Source of the DNA: Phymorhynchus buccinoides
Lineage: Eukaryota; Mollusca; Gastropoda; Neogastropoda; Raphitomidae
DNA length: 64,000 nucleotides
Direction: 5' to 3'
NCBI GenBank assembly: GCA_017654935.2
Contig: CM065699.1
Location: 49,514,372 to 49,578,371, forward strand
Below, piece after piece: positions 41,101-48,543 of this stretch. The first letter of the stretch is position 1; each line of letters opens with the position of its first letter. The position numbers and the translations under genes are program-made. Below the pieces are notes generated by a model. The model was not told the DNA's origin, searched no databases, and saw nothing but the letters and a program-made list of their open reading frames with translations.

Positions 41101-44100
41101 ACCCAGACGTTCACGGTCTGTCCGTCTCCGGATCAGATCCAGTCCATTCAGTCCTTTCGGGAAAGTGTTCTGTTGGCAGGTTCAGCAACGGTTCGTCAAC
41201 TTCTCAAGTTGCTGGGCATCATGGAGTCTTTGGCAGACCTCTTGCCTCTGGGACGTCTGCACAGGCGTCCGTTACAACGAAAGTGTGCGGAACTCAGGGT
41301 TTCTCATCTTCCTCTGGAATCTCAGATTGTTTTGGGCTCGTGGTTTCGCGGCTCAGTTCTCCAGTGGTTGGATCTGGTTTGGCTGGGGTCCTCTGTTCCC
41401 AGTCGGCCTCTCCACCATCAAGAATTCCTTTTCACGGATGCATCAAAGGAAGGTTGGGGGGCTCATCTGGACCGGTGAGAGGTTTCGGGGTTGTGGTCCA
41501 AGCAGATTCGTCTCTCCACATCAATTTTCTGGAGATGGAGGCGGTTTCGCTCGCGCTCAAAGCGCTACTTCCCCTGCTACGAGGCAAGTGGGTCACAGTT
41601 TGTGGCGACAACTCCACTTGCCTCTCGTACCTTCGGCGTCAGGGGGGCACGAAATCGTCTTCACTCTCCAGGAAGGCAGAGGAGATCCTGCTTTGGACTG
41701 CACAGAATTCCATTCTTCTAACCGTGGAGTTCTTTCCCGGGAAGTTGAATGTTCTCGCCGACCAGCTGGGCCGTTCCAACCAGGTGATTGCAACGGAGTG
41801 GACTCTCGTCCATCAGGTCCTTCAACCCATTTGGTCAATGTGGGGAAACCCACACATCGACTTGTTTGCAACTCGCTTCAGCCGGCGTCTTCCGCTTTTC
41901 GTCTCCCCGTTGGCAGATCCCTTGGCATGGGCAAGAAATGCCTTCAGTCTCCAGTGGACGGGTCTGTGGGCCTACGCCTACCCATCCACAGCTCTTCTTC
42001 CAAAGGTGTTGGAAAGGTGTGCTCGGGAGCGTCCTGCTCTGATCCTCATAGCGTCAGGATGGGAAACTGTCCGTTGTTCCCCGAGCTGTTAGCTCTCACC
42101 CACGTTCCGGGTGTTCCCCTCCAGTTGTCACCAAGTCACTTGTTCAACCGCGGACAGGCGTTCCACATCGAAATCCTGCCGTCCTTCACCTGACCGCTTG
42201 GCTACTTTGCGGTCAGGATTGCGGTCACAGGGTCTGAAAGGTGAAACCATTGAAGTGATTCTTCAATCCCGTCGTCAAAGCATGAATACCTTGTATTCCT
42301 TGCGTTGGACCTCTTGGTTCAATTTCTGTTCAATGAGTCTTTTTCTCCTTTGCACCCGACTGGTGCTCAGTTTGTTTTCTTTTCGTCTCATTTGCATAAT
42401 GAGAAGGGCCTCTTGGACCAAACTTGTCAGGTTATAAGTCGGCAGTTAGCACTATTTCGATTGCTACTGGTCGTCAACCTTCCTTTGCTTCTTCTGTCTT
42501 GGTTTCCCATTTTTTGGATGGTTTGCGTAATAAGTCGATTCGCCCAACCATCAGACTTCCGCTATGGGACGTTTTTTCTTGTGCTTCACTTTCTCAGGTC
42601 AGAATGTGAACCGCTTTCTTCGTTATCTTTTAAGCTTCTTTCTGTTATAACGCTTTTCCTCGTTAGTCTTGCCTTAGCGAGACGTGTGAGTGGTATCCAC
42701 GCTCTTAGTGGTTTAGTTAATGATTATGAGTTCGCGGAGGATGGTTCCTCGATCTCCCTGGCTTTTCTACCGGAATTCCGTGCGAAAAATCAATCGGCTC
42801 AGCAAGCTTCTCCGTTGGTTGTTATCGAAAGTCTCTCTAACATCCTCGCTCCGGACGATGAGGAAAATGTCTGTGTCCGGTTCGCTGTTTGCGGGCATAT
42901 CTCCTTCGTTCAGTCTCGTTCCGTAGCCAGAAACGCCGCCTTTTCATTTATTTGAATTCCAACTATTCAAATGATATCCGTAAGGCCACTTTGGCTCGCT
43001 GGTTAGTCGAGTTGATTCGACTAGCCTACTCCCACGCCGATCGTTCTGCGCCCCCAGGTATACGGGCTCACGAAGTTAGGGCTATTAGCACCTCACTAGT
43101 CTTGGTCAGGGGTGTTCCAGTCCCTTCCTTATGTCCTCCACCTTCTGGAAGTCGGAGACTACATTTACCTCTTTCTGCCTGCGCGAGTTTTCTACTCTCC
43201 GGCAGGACAACACGTTTGGCATTCGATGTGCTGTGTTGTCCTCCAAGACGGTGTCCTTTTGAGGTTTGACTTATTGTCTGTTTGTTTTTATAGACTTATG
43301 TCTTTTGGGGGATATGTAAACATGATTTGCTGTTTTACCTTCTTATTTTAGATGGTATGTGTGTGTTTATGTGGTATCTCTGTCATGGTTTGTTCCATGG
43401 TTCTCAGAGTAGTGCTTAACCATTACCCACCTCCTTGTTGGTAATCATGCACTTTGTAGTGGAATGGTAAGGATGATAGAATAGATTGAGGAATTTTTAT
43501 TAATTCTACTATCTATTTTATCTATATACTTACCATTCCACTACATTTAATTGACCCACCCACCTCCCTCCTAATGGTTTTTGAACGTGTACCTTCCCTT
43601 TTTATTAGATGCTTGCTTTCAAGAAAGTGAGTAGTCTGCTTAACCGGAAGTTACCTGGATTGGGAGTTGTGGTAGTAAGACACTCTTGGTTTTATTTCTG
43701 TCTTCCAAGCTAATCTTGTACAAATATGCACTTTGTAGTGGAATGGTAAGTATATAGATAAAATAGATAGTAGAATTAATAAAAATTCCTCATTTGTCTT
43801 GTTAGCTAACCTTATTAAGAAAAAATAAGGCTTTACGCCTTCTTCGGCCTTTCGGCCATGTGGGGCCGCTAACCTTATTACAGTGGAACCTCCCTTATAA
43901 AGCCTTCAAAAATCATCCAAAATGAGGTCTTTAAAGGGAGGGTCTTATAAGGGAGGTAATTTTAATACTTACAAAGAAGGGCAATGTCTCAGTGAAGTAG
44001 GTCTTATAATGGATAGTCTTATAAGGGAGGTTCCACTGTATTGAACATTGGAAGAATGGTGGGTAGGCAGCCCTGTGATTATTGTATTATTGTATTTCTG

Positions 44101-46810
44101 AAGACTGCATTGTGTTGATATCATCAGTGAAATTCAAAAACCTCGTATCTCAATTTTGGTAGTTTTGAGAAGAAGAAAAAATGTTTTAAAATTAACCGCG
44201 TTGACCACAATTGATTAACTATGATGAATATGTTGTTCAGGACATTGCAAGTTTAGTCCTGCATTTTGTTAAAATTACTTAATAAGAAAATTTAAAAAAG
44301 ACTTGAAAAGAACGAAGATACAAGGTTTTTGTCCTTAATTAGATCTAAATTTGGGACTTACGAGTTTTTCTTCTATTTTCGCATCCTCATTTACCCCAGA
44401 TAGAAAGTCGTTAGATTTTTGGTGGAATGTGGCGGGAACAATTAGAAAGCTGACTATGTATCTAACTCAACCCCCCCCCCCCCCCCCAAAAAAAAAATCG
44501 AGATACAATGTTTTTTAATTTCACCGACGATGTGCTGTGCAGAAGAAGGGGCCCAGAGGAAGAGCGGTCAGAAGAAAAAGAGGACGCTGATGGACGACAT
44601 AGAAAAGGCAGCGAACGGTGAGTCTCTCCCTAACGCTAGCCCCGTGCCTTGGCCTCCTGGCTCTTATGATATTGGTATTATTCTAGTCACAGAGACTTAT
44701 CTCTGAAATTCCGGGCTGCTCCCACCTGGAGAGCACGTCGCCGCAAGCGCAGCGCCTCCTGTTTGCGGGCGGACTTGGAAACCTAAGTATCAGTTTGCAG
44801 GGCTCCCAGGGACCCCCATTTGGGGGTCTATGAAGCTCTAAAATTCTACAGGACCCTCTAAAAGAATGTGCAGGGGGTCCCAGAAAAATTCATTTTAGCA
44901 TTCGCTATGCCACTGGGACCCTCTATCCCGCCTCTAGGACCCTCTATGCCGTAAGTGAAGGAGTCCCTGGGACCCCTTGTTTTGCAGGATGATTGGGAGC
45001 CCTGAGTTTGGTCATATCAGCGGTCATGTGAGCGGGGTTTCTCCCTGCACTTATCGACTTTTATTATAACCGACGGGCTAGCTTTAAGTCCCCCCCCCCC
45101 CCGTCCATAAGTTCGTATGGAAAGAAGGTGGTGGAGTGGTTAAGACGTTCGCCTGCCAGTTCAATGCAAGTGTGATCCGGGTTCGATTCCCGGCCTCGCC
45201 TTTTCCAGTTCAGCGAGAAAATCGAACTGAACGTCGGGTCCTTCCGGTTGAGGACTTAAACCAAGTCTGACCCGTGCGCTTTACGCACATAGAAAAACAC
45301 AAGGCAGGTGAAAGTCGATAAGAGCAGGGAGGAATCCTGCTACCTGGTATGAACCAAGCTGGTTTTCACGAGTCTACCCCCCACTCCCCCTGACCTCCTC
45401 ACTCCCCTCACCCACCCTCACCCACCACCCCAAAAAAGGGTGAAAGTATGATTACTAAGTGGTTGCTTTTTTCAAACTATTGCATGTTACTGATTATAAA
45501 GCGATACGTTTGTTCCCTGAGAGAGATCCGAGGGTTGTCTGCAAGAAGTGCCTATGTCAAAAGGAATAAAGAAGATTGATAGGCAGTTATTGTGGGCAAC
45601 CATCAAATTATTATGACTGAAAATTTAATAAATTGTTATTACAAAATCAGATTTTGTTTCTGAAATACACACACATACACATACATACACAGGCACACAC
45701 ACGTACGTACACATACAGGCACACACACACACACACACGCACACACACACACCTTTCAATGCAAAGCACTTGATAGTCCGTCACTCTAACTTTTATCTTT
45801 TTCTAGTTTACGCTTTACTTTTGCTAATCCATTTCTTATCTGTATCGTTATACATTTACTTTTGCTAATCTATTTCTGATCTCTATCATTATACGTGTAC
45901 TTTTTATAATCCATTTCTGATCTGTATCGTTATATGTTTAATTTTGTTAACTCTTTCTATACTAACCTGCGCTCTCGTCGCAGGGCATGCGCACAACGCC
46001 TCGTTACTAAGGTAACGGGATATCGCATGTGAACTTTAAAAATTCATAGTTCATAGGTTAACAGTCATGCGTGCTTCAAAGTGGCTCAGAGGGCTACTAC
46101 TACGTTTCATTCATGCCTCTGACACTGACTGGCTGGCTGTAGGCTATTTTGGGACCTTAAAATTATATTTTCGCTATTATGAGTGTGCCTGGCTTGACAA
46201 AACATGCATTTATTTTAAAATATCACAAATCAAAACTAATCAAGTGGATGCTTTGAAACTGTTGCAGGTGTTAGTACTGTATATTGTGTACATATTGCCA
46301 AAATGTCACGTTTGTATCTGTTACCATTATTTAGAAAATAATTTTTTGGCAACCTATGCAAATCGGCCAGTACAGAACGCTTGCAAAGGGAAGCAACTGG
46401 CCAGCATGGAATGAGTTAATCCATTTCTGATCTGTATCGTTATAATGCGTTCACTTTTGCTAATCCATTTCTGATCTGTATCGTTATATGTTTAATTTTG
46501 TTAATCCATTTCTGATCTGTATCGTTATACATTCACTTTTGCTAATCCATTTTTGATCTGTATCGTTATAATGCGTTCACTTTTGCTAATCCATTTCTGA
46601 TCTGTATCGTTATAGTTATACGTTCACTTTTGCTAATCCTTTTCTGCTCTGTATTGTTTCATGTTTTCAGGATCACCATCGGAAGCTACTGCACCGAAGC
46701 GGGCCAAGACGGAGAAGGACATTGAGTATTACAAGAACGTGGACTTTGCTGAGTGGAAGAAAAAAATGCTGGCAAAGGCTTCCGTCGCCACCACTGACTG
46801 CAAGGCGTAG
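29070..46810 (+). CDS. ORC6: ORC6, origin recognition complex subunit 6 (complete, 7 exons)
   Basis: ORC6 is the smallest ORC subunit. In animals it has a TFIIB-like two-lobed core that binds DNA and a C-terminal helix that tethers it to ORC3, supporting MCM loading in the nucleus. Exons: 29070-29137, 31321-31459, 33252-33415, 35740-35817, 36347-36459, 44543-44617 and 46671-46810. All have GT/AG borders and compatible phases; the total is 777 nt, 258 codons plus TAG (human is 252 as I recall). Landmarks: KAAELKSLLGVRASSISIAA, LTETSHVVLCLDIAGR, VKLSGLKK, MAVQFGC, LFQAAALLCVCK, a basic linker (KSGQKKKR, APKRAKTEK), and the C-terminal DFAEWKKKML helix. Intron 5 is 8.1 kb because of a DIRS insertion. 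Confidence 0.95.
29342..29558 (+). mobile_element. SINE-like element of about 217 bp with 21-bp target duplication
   Basis: Flanked by TTTTAGGAGTCCCATCGTTT(T) at 29321-29341 and 29559-29579. Body is the reverse complement of 10537-10755. The long duplication indicates LINE-mobilised insertion. Confidence 0.85.
29644..30040 (-). pseudogene. Non-LTR (CR1/L2-like) RT C-terminal remnant
   Basis: Minus strand: TVQRRATKLVKQCKNMS, a frameshift, then LYLNLFSLKGRRIRGDLIET, YKLFNG, ..., NIRKNVFSNRVANMWNEFPF, ..., FKNRLDEF. This is the classic tail of CR1/L2/Daphne-type RTs. Located in ORC6 intron 1. Confidence 0.85.
30253..30342 (+). repeat. Two tandem, internally palindromic units of about 45 bp
   Basis: 'gcaagtgaagttatagtgcg' ... 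'cagcacttgtc' twice, each with CAAGTG/CACTTG at its ends. Confidence 0.8.
30429..30893. mobile_element. Foldback-like element with tandem repeats in one terminal arm
   Basis: The left arm has four exact 32-bp units starting CTGGTCGTTTCGAGTGCAAA (30429, 30461, 30493, 30525). Then come unique inverted arms ('tgtcgcatgaaaataggtag' at about 30608 and its complement ending about 30823) around a centre near 30700. The right end has a single inverted unit (complement GGTCGATTCGAGCGCAAACC). No frame. Confidence 0.8.
31160..31235 (-). repeat. LINE-type 3' end, reverse orientation
   Basis: (TAA)n at 31160-31172 followed by 'tttatttcaaatagtgctaa' and 'gatgcgctttacaaaaac', the reverse form of the CR1/RTE-like 3' ends seen elsewhere. 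Confidence 0.55.
31321..31459 (+). CDS. ORC6: ORC6 exon 2
   Basis: KAAELKSLLGVRASSISIAA to GRLLSRPVDK, acceptor CCTGTGTTTCAG, donor GTTGGG. First TFIIB-like lobe. Confidence 0.95.
31511..31748. mobile_element. TTAA-type MITE ('CCCTTTCACCGCCA' family)
   Basis: TTAACCCTTTCATCGCC to 'ggctagcgttgaaagggattaa'. Starts about 50 bases after the ORC6 exon 2 donor. Confidence 0.75.
31768..32187 (+). mobile_element. tRNA-derived SINE (family C)
   Basis: Head 'agtccgagtcgctagctcgt' and B box GCGGGTTCGAGCCCAGC, then 'gtgtccttgagaaagacgct', a conserved-type SINE central motif, and a (GAA)n tail. Confidence 0.75.
32321..32380 (+). pseudogene. Ghost copy of the ORC6 exon 3 start with its acceptor
   Basis: 'tgcttgtttgtcag' then MEAVKLSELKKC against the real 'ctcgtttgccag' then TEAVKLSGLKKM; similarity ends after about 40 exon bases, and the frame reaches TAG. 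Lies about 930 bp upstream of the real exon. Confidence 0.75.
32389..33160. mobile_element. TTAA-type MITE (inverted 'GCTAGAAGAGTTAA' family) with nested element
   Basis: Starts TTAACTCTTCTAGCATCATG. The family sequence resumes at 32958 with 'taaatgcaaagacattcact' and runs to 'acatggtgctatggc'. Split by the element at 32456-32957. Confidence 0.7.
32456..32957. mobile_element. CAGGG-ended transposon with 6-bp target duplication (GTAAAT)
   Basis: CAGGGTTCATAGGGGCCCTA at the left, GCCCTGGGAACCCTG at the right, flanked by GTAAAT at 32450-32455 and 32958-32963. Subterminal 'ccttacaagtccttac' motifs repeat at both ends. No frame of note. Confidence 0.8.
33252..33415 (+). CDS. ORC6: ORC6 exon 3
   Basis: TEAVKLSGLKKMGYQVALKS to DKAASILS plus two bases of Arg. 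Acceptor CGTTTGCCAG, donor GTCAGT. A ghost of its 5' end lies at 32321. Confidence 0.95.
33513..33692. mobile_element. Pogo-like MITE (CAGTGGAACCTCCC family)
   Basis: TACAGTGGAACCTCCCTTAT to AAGGGAGGTTCCACTGTA; full-length 180 bp. Confidence 0.88.
33705..33870. mobile_element. CAGGG-ended MITE, decayed right end
   Basis: CAGGGCTCCCAGGGACCCCA at the left; body as at 44798-45004; right end altered to 'gacgattgggggcc'. Confidence 0.65.
33890..34100. mobile_element. Diverged MITE related to the 'aaggcgca' family
   Basis: 'ttactacaaggcgcaccttt' and 'acattataaggcgcaggggt' resemble the ends of 4543-4853. Boundaries unclear. Confidence 0.45.
34181..34893. mobile_element. TTAA-flanked element with CCCTCTTGCTCAGCG ends, 713 bp
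   Basis: TTAACCCTCTTGCTCAGCGA at the left; 'ctaagactaagagggttaa' at the right. No transposase frame. Single copy seen in the window. Confidence 0.6.
35043..35275. mobile_element. MITE with GGTCTAAGAAACAC inverted ends
   Basis: GGTCTAAGAAACAC at the left and GTGTTTCTTAGACC at the right, 233 bp, AT-rich centre. Confidence 0.7.
35316..35617 (+). repeat. Dispersed repeat D, then CA repeat
   Basis: 'cttcttcatcgatcgctcag' to 'cggtatccccacct', followed by a CA tract to 35655. 35820-36340 (ORC6 intron 4) shows no feature beyond a GT tract near 35925. Confidence 0.8.
35740..35817 (+). CDS. ORC6: ORC6 exon 4
   Basis: Completes Arg, then YEKEQCCDINSNYTLFQAAA, LLCVC and two bases of Lys. Acceptor GTTACAG, donor GTGAGT. 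Confidence 0.93.
36347..36459 (+). CDS. ORC6: ORC6 exon 5
   Basis: QEKVRIDTSRLREMAGVKRG to GVLAIIMQ plus one base. Acceptor GTTTTCAG, donor GTGGGT. Second lobe of the core. Confidence 0.93.
36610..36851. mobile_element. TTAA-type MITE ('CCCTTTCACCGCCA' family)
   Basis: TTAACCCTTTCACCACCA to 'ggctggcagtgaaagggttaa'. Shares its right TTAA (36848-36851) with the next element. Confidence 0.75.
36848..37385. mobile_element. TTAA-flanked foldback MITE with AGGGGCACCCTGA ends
   Basis: TTAAAGGGGCACCCTGATGG at the left, CGTCAGGGTGCCCCTTTAA at the right. Inverted arms extend inward over 'tttcctagaaatcaaactgt' and 'aattcctccttggcggag'. A second, partial copy is at 47382-47545. Confidence 0.8.
37681..37825. 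repeat. DIRS left inverted terminal repeat
   Basis: 'ttaccattccactacaaagt' to 'actcactttctttcaagcta' matches the complement of 43606-43752. The unique left tip TCAATCTATTCTATCATCC is at 37662-37680. Confidence 0.92.
37883..39286 (+). pseudogene. DIRS ORF1 (gag-like) region with GC-rich repeats
   Basis: An open frame of 467 codons in the usual ORF1 position. Its N-terminal part (to about 38650) is Ser/Pro/Lys-rich and shows no domain I recognise. Its C-terminal part is just the 139-bp repeat read in rotating frames, so the frame as a whole is not trustworthy as a protein. Confidence 0.5.
38734..39290 (+). repeat. 139-bp GC-rich tandem repeat inside the DIRS element, about 4 copies
   Basis: Unit begins CCTGGCGACGGCAGCCTCGG at 38734, 38873, 39012 and about 39150. 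The period is not a multiple of three. Very GC-rich against AT-rich surroundings; long frames on both strands are artefacts. Confidence 0.93.
40467..42193 (+). pseudogene. DIRS reverse transcriptase / RNase H
   Basis: RT motifs in order: VLDLSPLNAF, SIDLKDAFFHISIHPD (motif A), FVALPSGLSLAPWIFT (motif B), then VYLDGWL where YLDDWL is expected (motif C, about 40938-40958), so a catalytic Asp is lost. After about 41045 the homologous frame shifts (FTDASKEGWGAHL, RNase H start, in frame 41089-41478), returns for EMEAVSLALKALL, VTVCGDNSTC and NPHIDLFATR, and shifts again for FPELLALTHVPGVPLQLS. At least three frameshifts. Confidence 0.9.
42400..43250 (+). pseudogene. DIRS tyrosine recombinase remnant
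   Basis: In three frames: LALARRVSGIHALSG (first catalytic Arg region, about 42672-42714), SLAFLPEFRAKNQ, VRCLRAYLLRS, ATLARWLVELIRLAYS, IRAHEVRAISTSL (His-x-x-Arg box, about 43064-43098), then LLEVGDYIYLFLPARVF in the region of the catalytic Tyr. The order is that of DIRS recombinases. Frames are broken, so it is inactive. Confidence 0.82.
43449..43554. repeat. DIRS internal complementary region
   Basis: 43449-43489 is the complement of the left tip plus ITR start; 43487-43554 is the complement of the right tip plus ITR. They overlap at TGA, giving the expected three-base junction of the circular intermediate. Confidence 0.9.
43606..43792. repeat. DIRS right inverted terminal repeat and unique tip
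   Basis: 'atgcttgctttcaagaaagt' to 'gtagtggaatggtaag' (inverse of the left ITR), then the tip 'tatatagataaaatagatag' to 'aaaaattcctca'. Confidence 0.92.
43879..44040. mobile_element. Pogo-like MITE (CAGTGGAACCTCCC family)
   Basis: TACAGTGGAACCTCCCTTAT to AAGGGAGGTTCCACTGTA, inside the CAGGG-ended element, right of the DIRS copy. A small hairpin (GGCCTTTCGGCC) is at 43845-43857. Confidence 0.85.
44120..44532. mobile_element. Foldback MITE ending about 11 bases before ORC6 exon 6
   Basis: Left 'atcatcagtgaaattcaaaa', 'cctcgtatctc'; right 'gagatacaatgttttttaat', 'ttcaccgacgatg' as its inverse. AT-rich with a C run then an A run at 44471-44497. Confidence 0.7.
44543..44617 (+). CDS. ORC6: ORC6 exon 6
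   Basis: Lys-rich linker KEGAQRKSGQKKKRTLMDD, IEKAAN. Acceptor GTGCTGTGCAG, donor GTGAGT. A foldback MITE ends about 11 bases before the exon. Poorly conserved region, supported by phase on both sides. Confidence 0.88.
44672..44760 (-). mobile_element. tRNA-derived SINE (family A), tail fragment, reverse
   Basis: 'ctagtcacagagacttatct' and 'gctcccacctggagagcac' match the SINE tail in reverse; head absent. Confidence 0.7.
44798..45004. mobile_element. CAGGG-ended MITE with 6-bp target duplication (AGTTTG)
   Basis: CAGGGCTCCCAGGGACCCCC to GATTGGGAGCCCTG; AGTTTG at 44792-44797 and 45005-45010. 207 bp. Same body as 33705-33870. Confidence 0.85.
45127..45435 (+). mobile_element. tRNA-derived SINE (family B)
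   Basis: Head GGTGGTGGAGTGGTTAAGAC with B-box stem CCGGGTTCGATTCCCGG at about 45177-45193, so a tRNA-like 5' part of about 73 nt; body to 'gagcagggaggaatcctgct' and 'aaccaagctggttttcacga'. Confidence 0.75.
45665..45755. repeat. CA microsatellite
   Basis: (CA)n with TACACA and GTACGTAC variants in ORC6 intron 6. Confidence 0.95.
45790..46660 (+). repeat. About 42-bp minisatellite in ORC6 intron 6, interrupted by a MITE
   Basis: Unit 'cacttttgctaatccatttc', 'tgatctgtatcgttatacgt' repeated from about 45815 to 45950 and 46419 to 46655. The two parts were one array before the TTAA insertion. Confidence 0.92.
45951..46415. mobile_element. TTAA-flanked MITE inserted in the minisatellite
   Basis: TTAA at 45947-45950 and 46416-46419; ends CTCTTTC and GAATGAG. 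Neighbouring units reading 'ttttgttaatccatttctga' (46497 region) show the uninterrupted target. A 115-codon open frame inside matches nothing I know. Confidence 0.88.
46671..46810 (+). CDS. ORC6: ORC6 terminal coding exon
   Basis: GSPSEATAPKRAKTEKDIEY, YKNVDFAEWKKKMLAKASVA, TTDCKA and TAG. Acceptor CATGTTTTCAG. The DFAEWKKKML helix matches the ORC3-binding C-terminal motif (DYEEWKRKIL in human). Confidence 0.95.
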
Positions 46811-46916
46811 CTTTGCTGTAGAGTCGGCAGAATATGCAGAATACCTGTGATGTGTGTGTGTGCGTGTGCCAATGAGATTGCAGCAAGAAGGGTTGCTTTC
46901 CTCTTCTTGTTTTTAG

Positions 46917-47149
46917 TACACTGGAACCTCCCTTATAAGACCTCCCATTACAGTGGAACCTCCCTTATAAGACCTTCAAAAATCATTAAAAAAAAAAGAG
47001 GTCTTATAGGGGAGGGGTCTTATAAGGGAGGTAATTTTAATACTTGCAAAGAAGGGCAATGTCTCAGAGAAGTAGGTCTTATGTGGGAGGGAGTCTTATA
47101 AGGGAGGCTCCACTGTAATGGGCGGTCTTATAAGGGAGGATCCACTGTA
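46917..47149. mobile_element. Pogo-like MITE carrying a second copy of itself
   Basis: Outer TACACTGGAACCTCCCTTAT to GGGAGGATCCACTGTA; interrupted after 'cctcccatta' by an inner copy. Confidence 0.88.
46949..47117. mobile_element. Inner pogo-like MITE, nested in the same family
   Basis: TACAGTGGAACCTCCCTTAT to GGGAGGCTCCACTGTA, with TA at each side. Confidence 0.88.
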
Positions 47150-47381
47150 TTCTATCTTCAAAGTTAAGGGGGTCAGACTCAGCACACGAAATATGCCTTT
47201 AGATTTATAGAGGGTCTTCTGGATATTTTTGAGGATCTCTTAATATTTTTTGTTTTAACATTTTACATTTTTGCTGTCTTGTCTTGCACTGAATTCAATG
47301 AATCGCATAGGAGATTTGAACCTCATTGACATGTATCTGTGTGTAAGAATGAACCAGGGTTTCTGATTTGTTTTCCTCTTT

Positions 47382-47545
47382 TTAAAGGGGCACCTTGACG
47401 GACACGTTTTTGCAATAAACACGTCGAGATCACAGAGATCGCAACACTCACTTTGCTCTGGTTTCCTAGAAATCAAATTGGCAATTCCTCCTTGGCGGAG
47501 GTGCTGGAAGTCAGATTCTTTCAGTGAAAGAGAAGGCTTTTCTGA
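47382..47545. mobile_element. Left arm of the AGGGGCACCCTGA foldback family
   Basis: TTAAAGGGGCACCTTGACGG and on to 'tgctggaagtcagattcttt'; matches 36848-37050. Right arm missing. Confidence 0.75.
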
Positions 47546-47673
47546 CGATATGCCACCCCTTTCCTATTTACTCTGGAGAAACTTTAGGAGAACGCAAATA
47601 ACAGTAGCTCTGGTGATAGCGTTTCATTCCATTGTTACTATGGCCAGGACTTCTAAGTTCTGAACATTTTCTC

Positions 47674-47803
47674 TTAAAGACCCACCACATCACGTGTCAA
47701 AATCATGGTTTTTACGTGTTTTCCCTCTTATAGCTGGTCAGAAATCTTAAGGAATCTTCCTAGCATAAGAGGGAATATGGCACGTGACGTGGGGGGTCTT
47801 TAG
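47674..47803. mobile_element. Small palindromic MITE with AAAGACCC ends
   Basis: TTAAAGACCCACCACATCAC at the left; GTGACGTGGGGGGTCTTTA at the right, about 130 bp. Confidence 0.7.
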
Positions 47804-47854
47804 TTTAAGTAGTTATTTACCCATCCCTTTTTCTCTTGTTGTATTTGCTCCCAT

Positions 47855-48069
47855 CTAGGTGTTACTCCACACTCCCACCAAATGCAAAGATATTCACTCC
47901 CAAGCACCATGCCATGTGTTTTGCCTGTTTTTCGTCACTGTTTCTGCCGTTAAAGCAATACATGCGCAGTCGATAAAAAAAATAGTTACTAGCTTACTTC
48001 CCGCTTGTTTGGTTGAGATGCAACGGACAACCGAGAACGTTAAAAAATACATGGCGCTACACGAGTTAA
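47855..48069. mobile_element. TTAA-type MITE, inverted 'GCTAGAAGAGTTAA' family
   Basis: 'ctccacactcccaccaaatg' to 'catggcgctacacgagttaa', the complement of 18307-18553. Confidence 0.75.
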
Positions 48070-48543
48070 AACGCTTATTTCATTGCAAACTAACATATAA
48101 ACCACAAATGTGTGCCAGGTATTGTCATGTGCATTTTTAATTTTTTTTATGAATCTGTTTGAAGCATAAATGCTGTATATTATGGAAAAGTCAATTACTT
48201 TTTTTGTTTAAGTTCTAAAGAGATGTTCTGTATTCTGTATTCTGATGTTTTTAGGACTTGAGGCAGCATAGACGTAATTATTGATCATGATTAGTAAAGT
48301 ATTGTCTACATTAGTAACGATGCTTGAATGGATTTTTGCGAAAGTTTTGCTGTTTGGATTATGTTAACATGTGGTTTTTTTTTATTATGAGTGCGCTGCT
48401 CAATGTTCATGTAATTTATTATGAAACGATAGAATTTTGCACCTTTTAAAATATTTAGTTTTTTTTAAGATTTCCTCTTTCTCCTCTTTCTCCCTGTTTA
48501 CCCTTCGCTGTGTGTGTATGCTGTATGAAATTGGTTTTAAATC

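Larger units (their letters stand above)
37662..43792 (+). mobile_element. DIRS-type tyrosine-recombinase retrotransposon, degenerate
   Basis: Full structural set: split inverted terminal repeats (37681-37825 and 43606-43752), each with its own unique tip, and an internal complementary region (43449-43554) joining the complements of both tips. Order of coding remnants is ORF1, RT/RNase H, tyrosine recombinase, all +. No target duplication is expected or seen. Frames are broken in RNase H and recombinase, and the RT active site is altered, so this copy is not autonomous. It is the main reason ORC6 intron 5 is 8 kb long. Confidence 0.9.
37538..44075. mobile_element. CAGGG-ended transposon with 6-bp target duplication (TGATTA), host of the DIRS element
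   Basis: CAGGGCTGCCTACTGTCCCC at the left; GGTGGGTAGGCAGCCCTG at the right; TGATTA at 37532-37537 and 44076-44081. Most of its length is later insertions: the DIRS element 37662-43792 and a pogo-like MITE 43879-44040. Confidence 0.8.

Noticed and set aside
45127..45203. A functional tRNA gene
   Set aside because: Good T arm, but the acceptor stem is imperfect, no convincing anticodon loop is seen, and it continues into a SINE body.
46067..46414. 115-codon open frame in ORC6 intron 6
   Set aside because: Lies wholly inside a TTAA-flanked MITE, with no recognisable domain.
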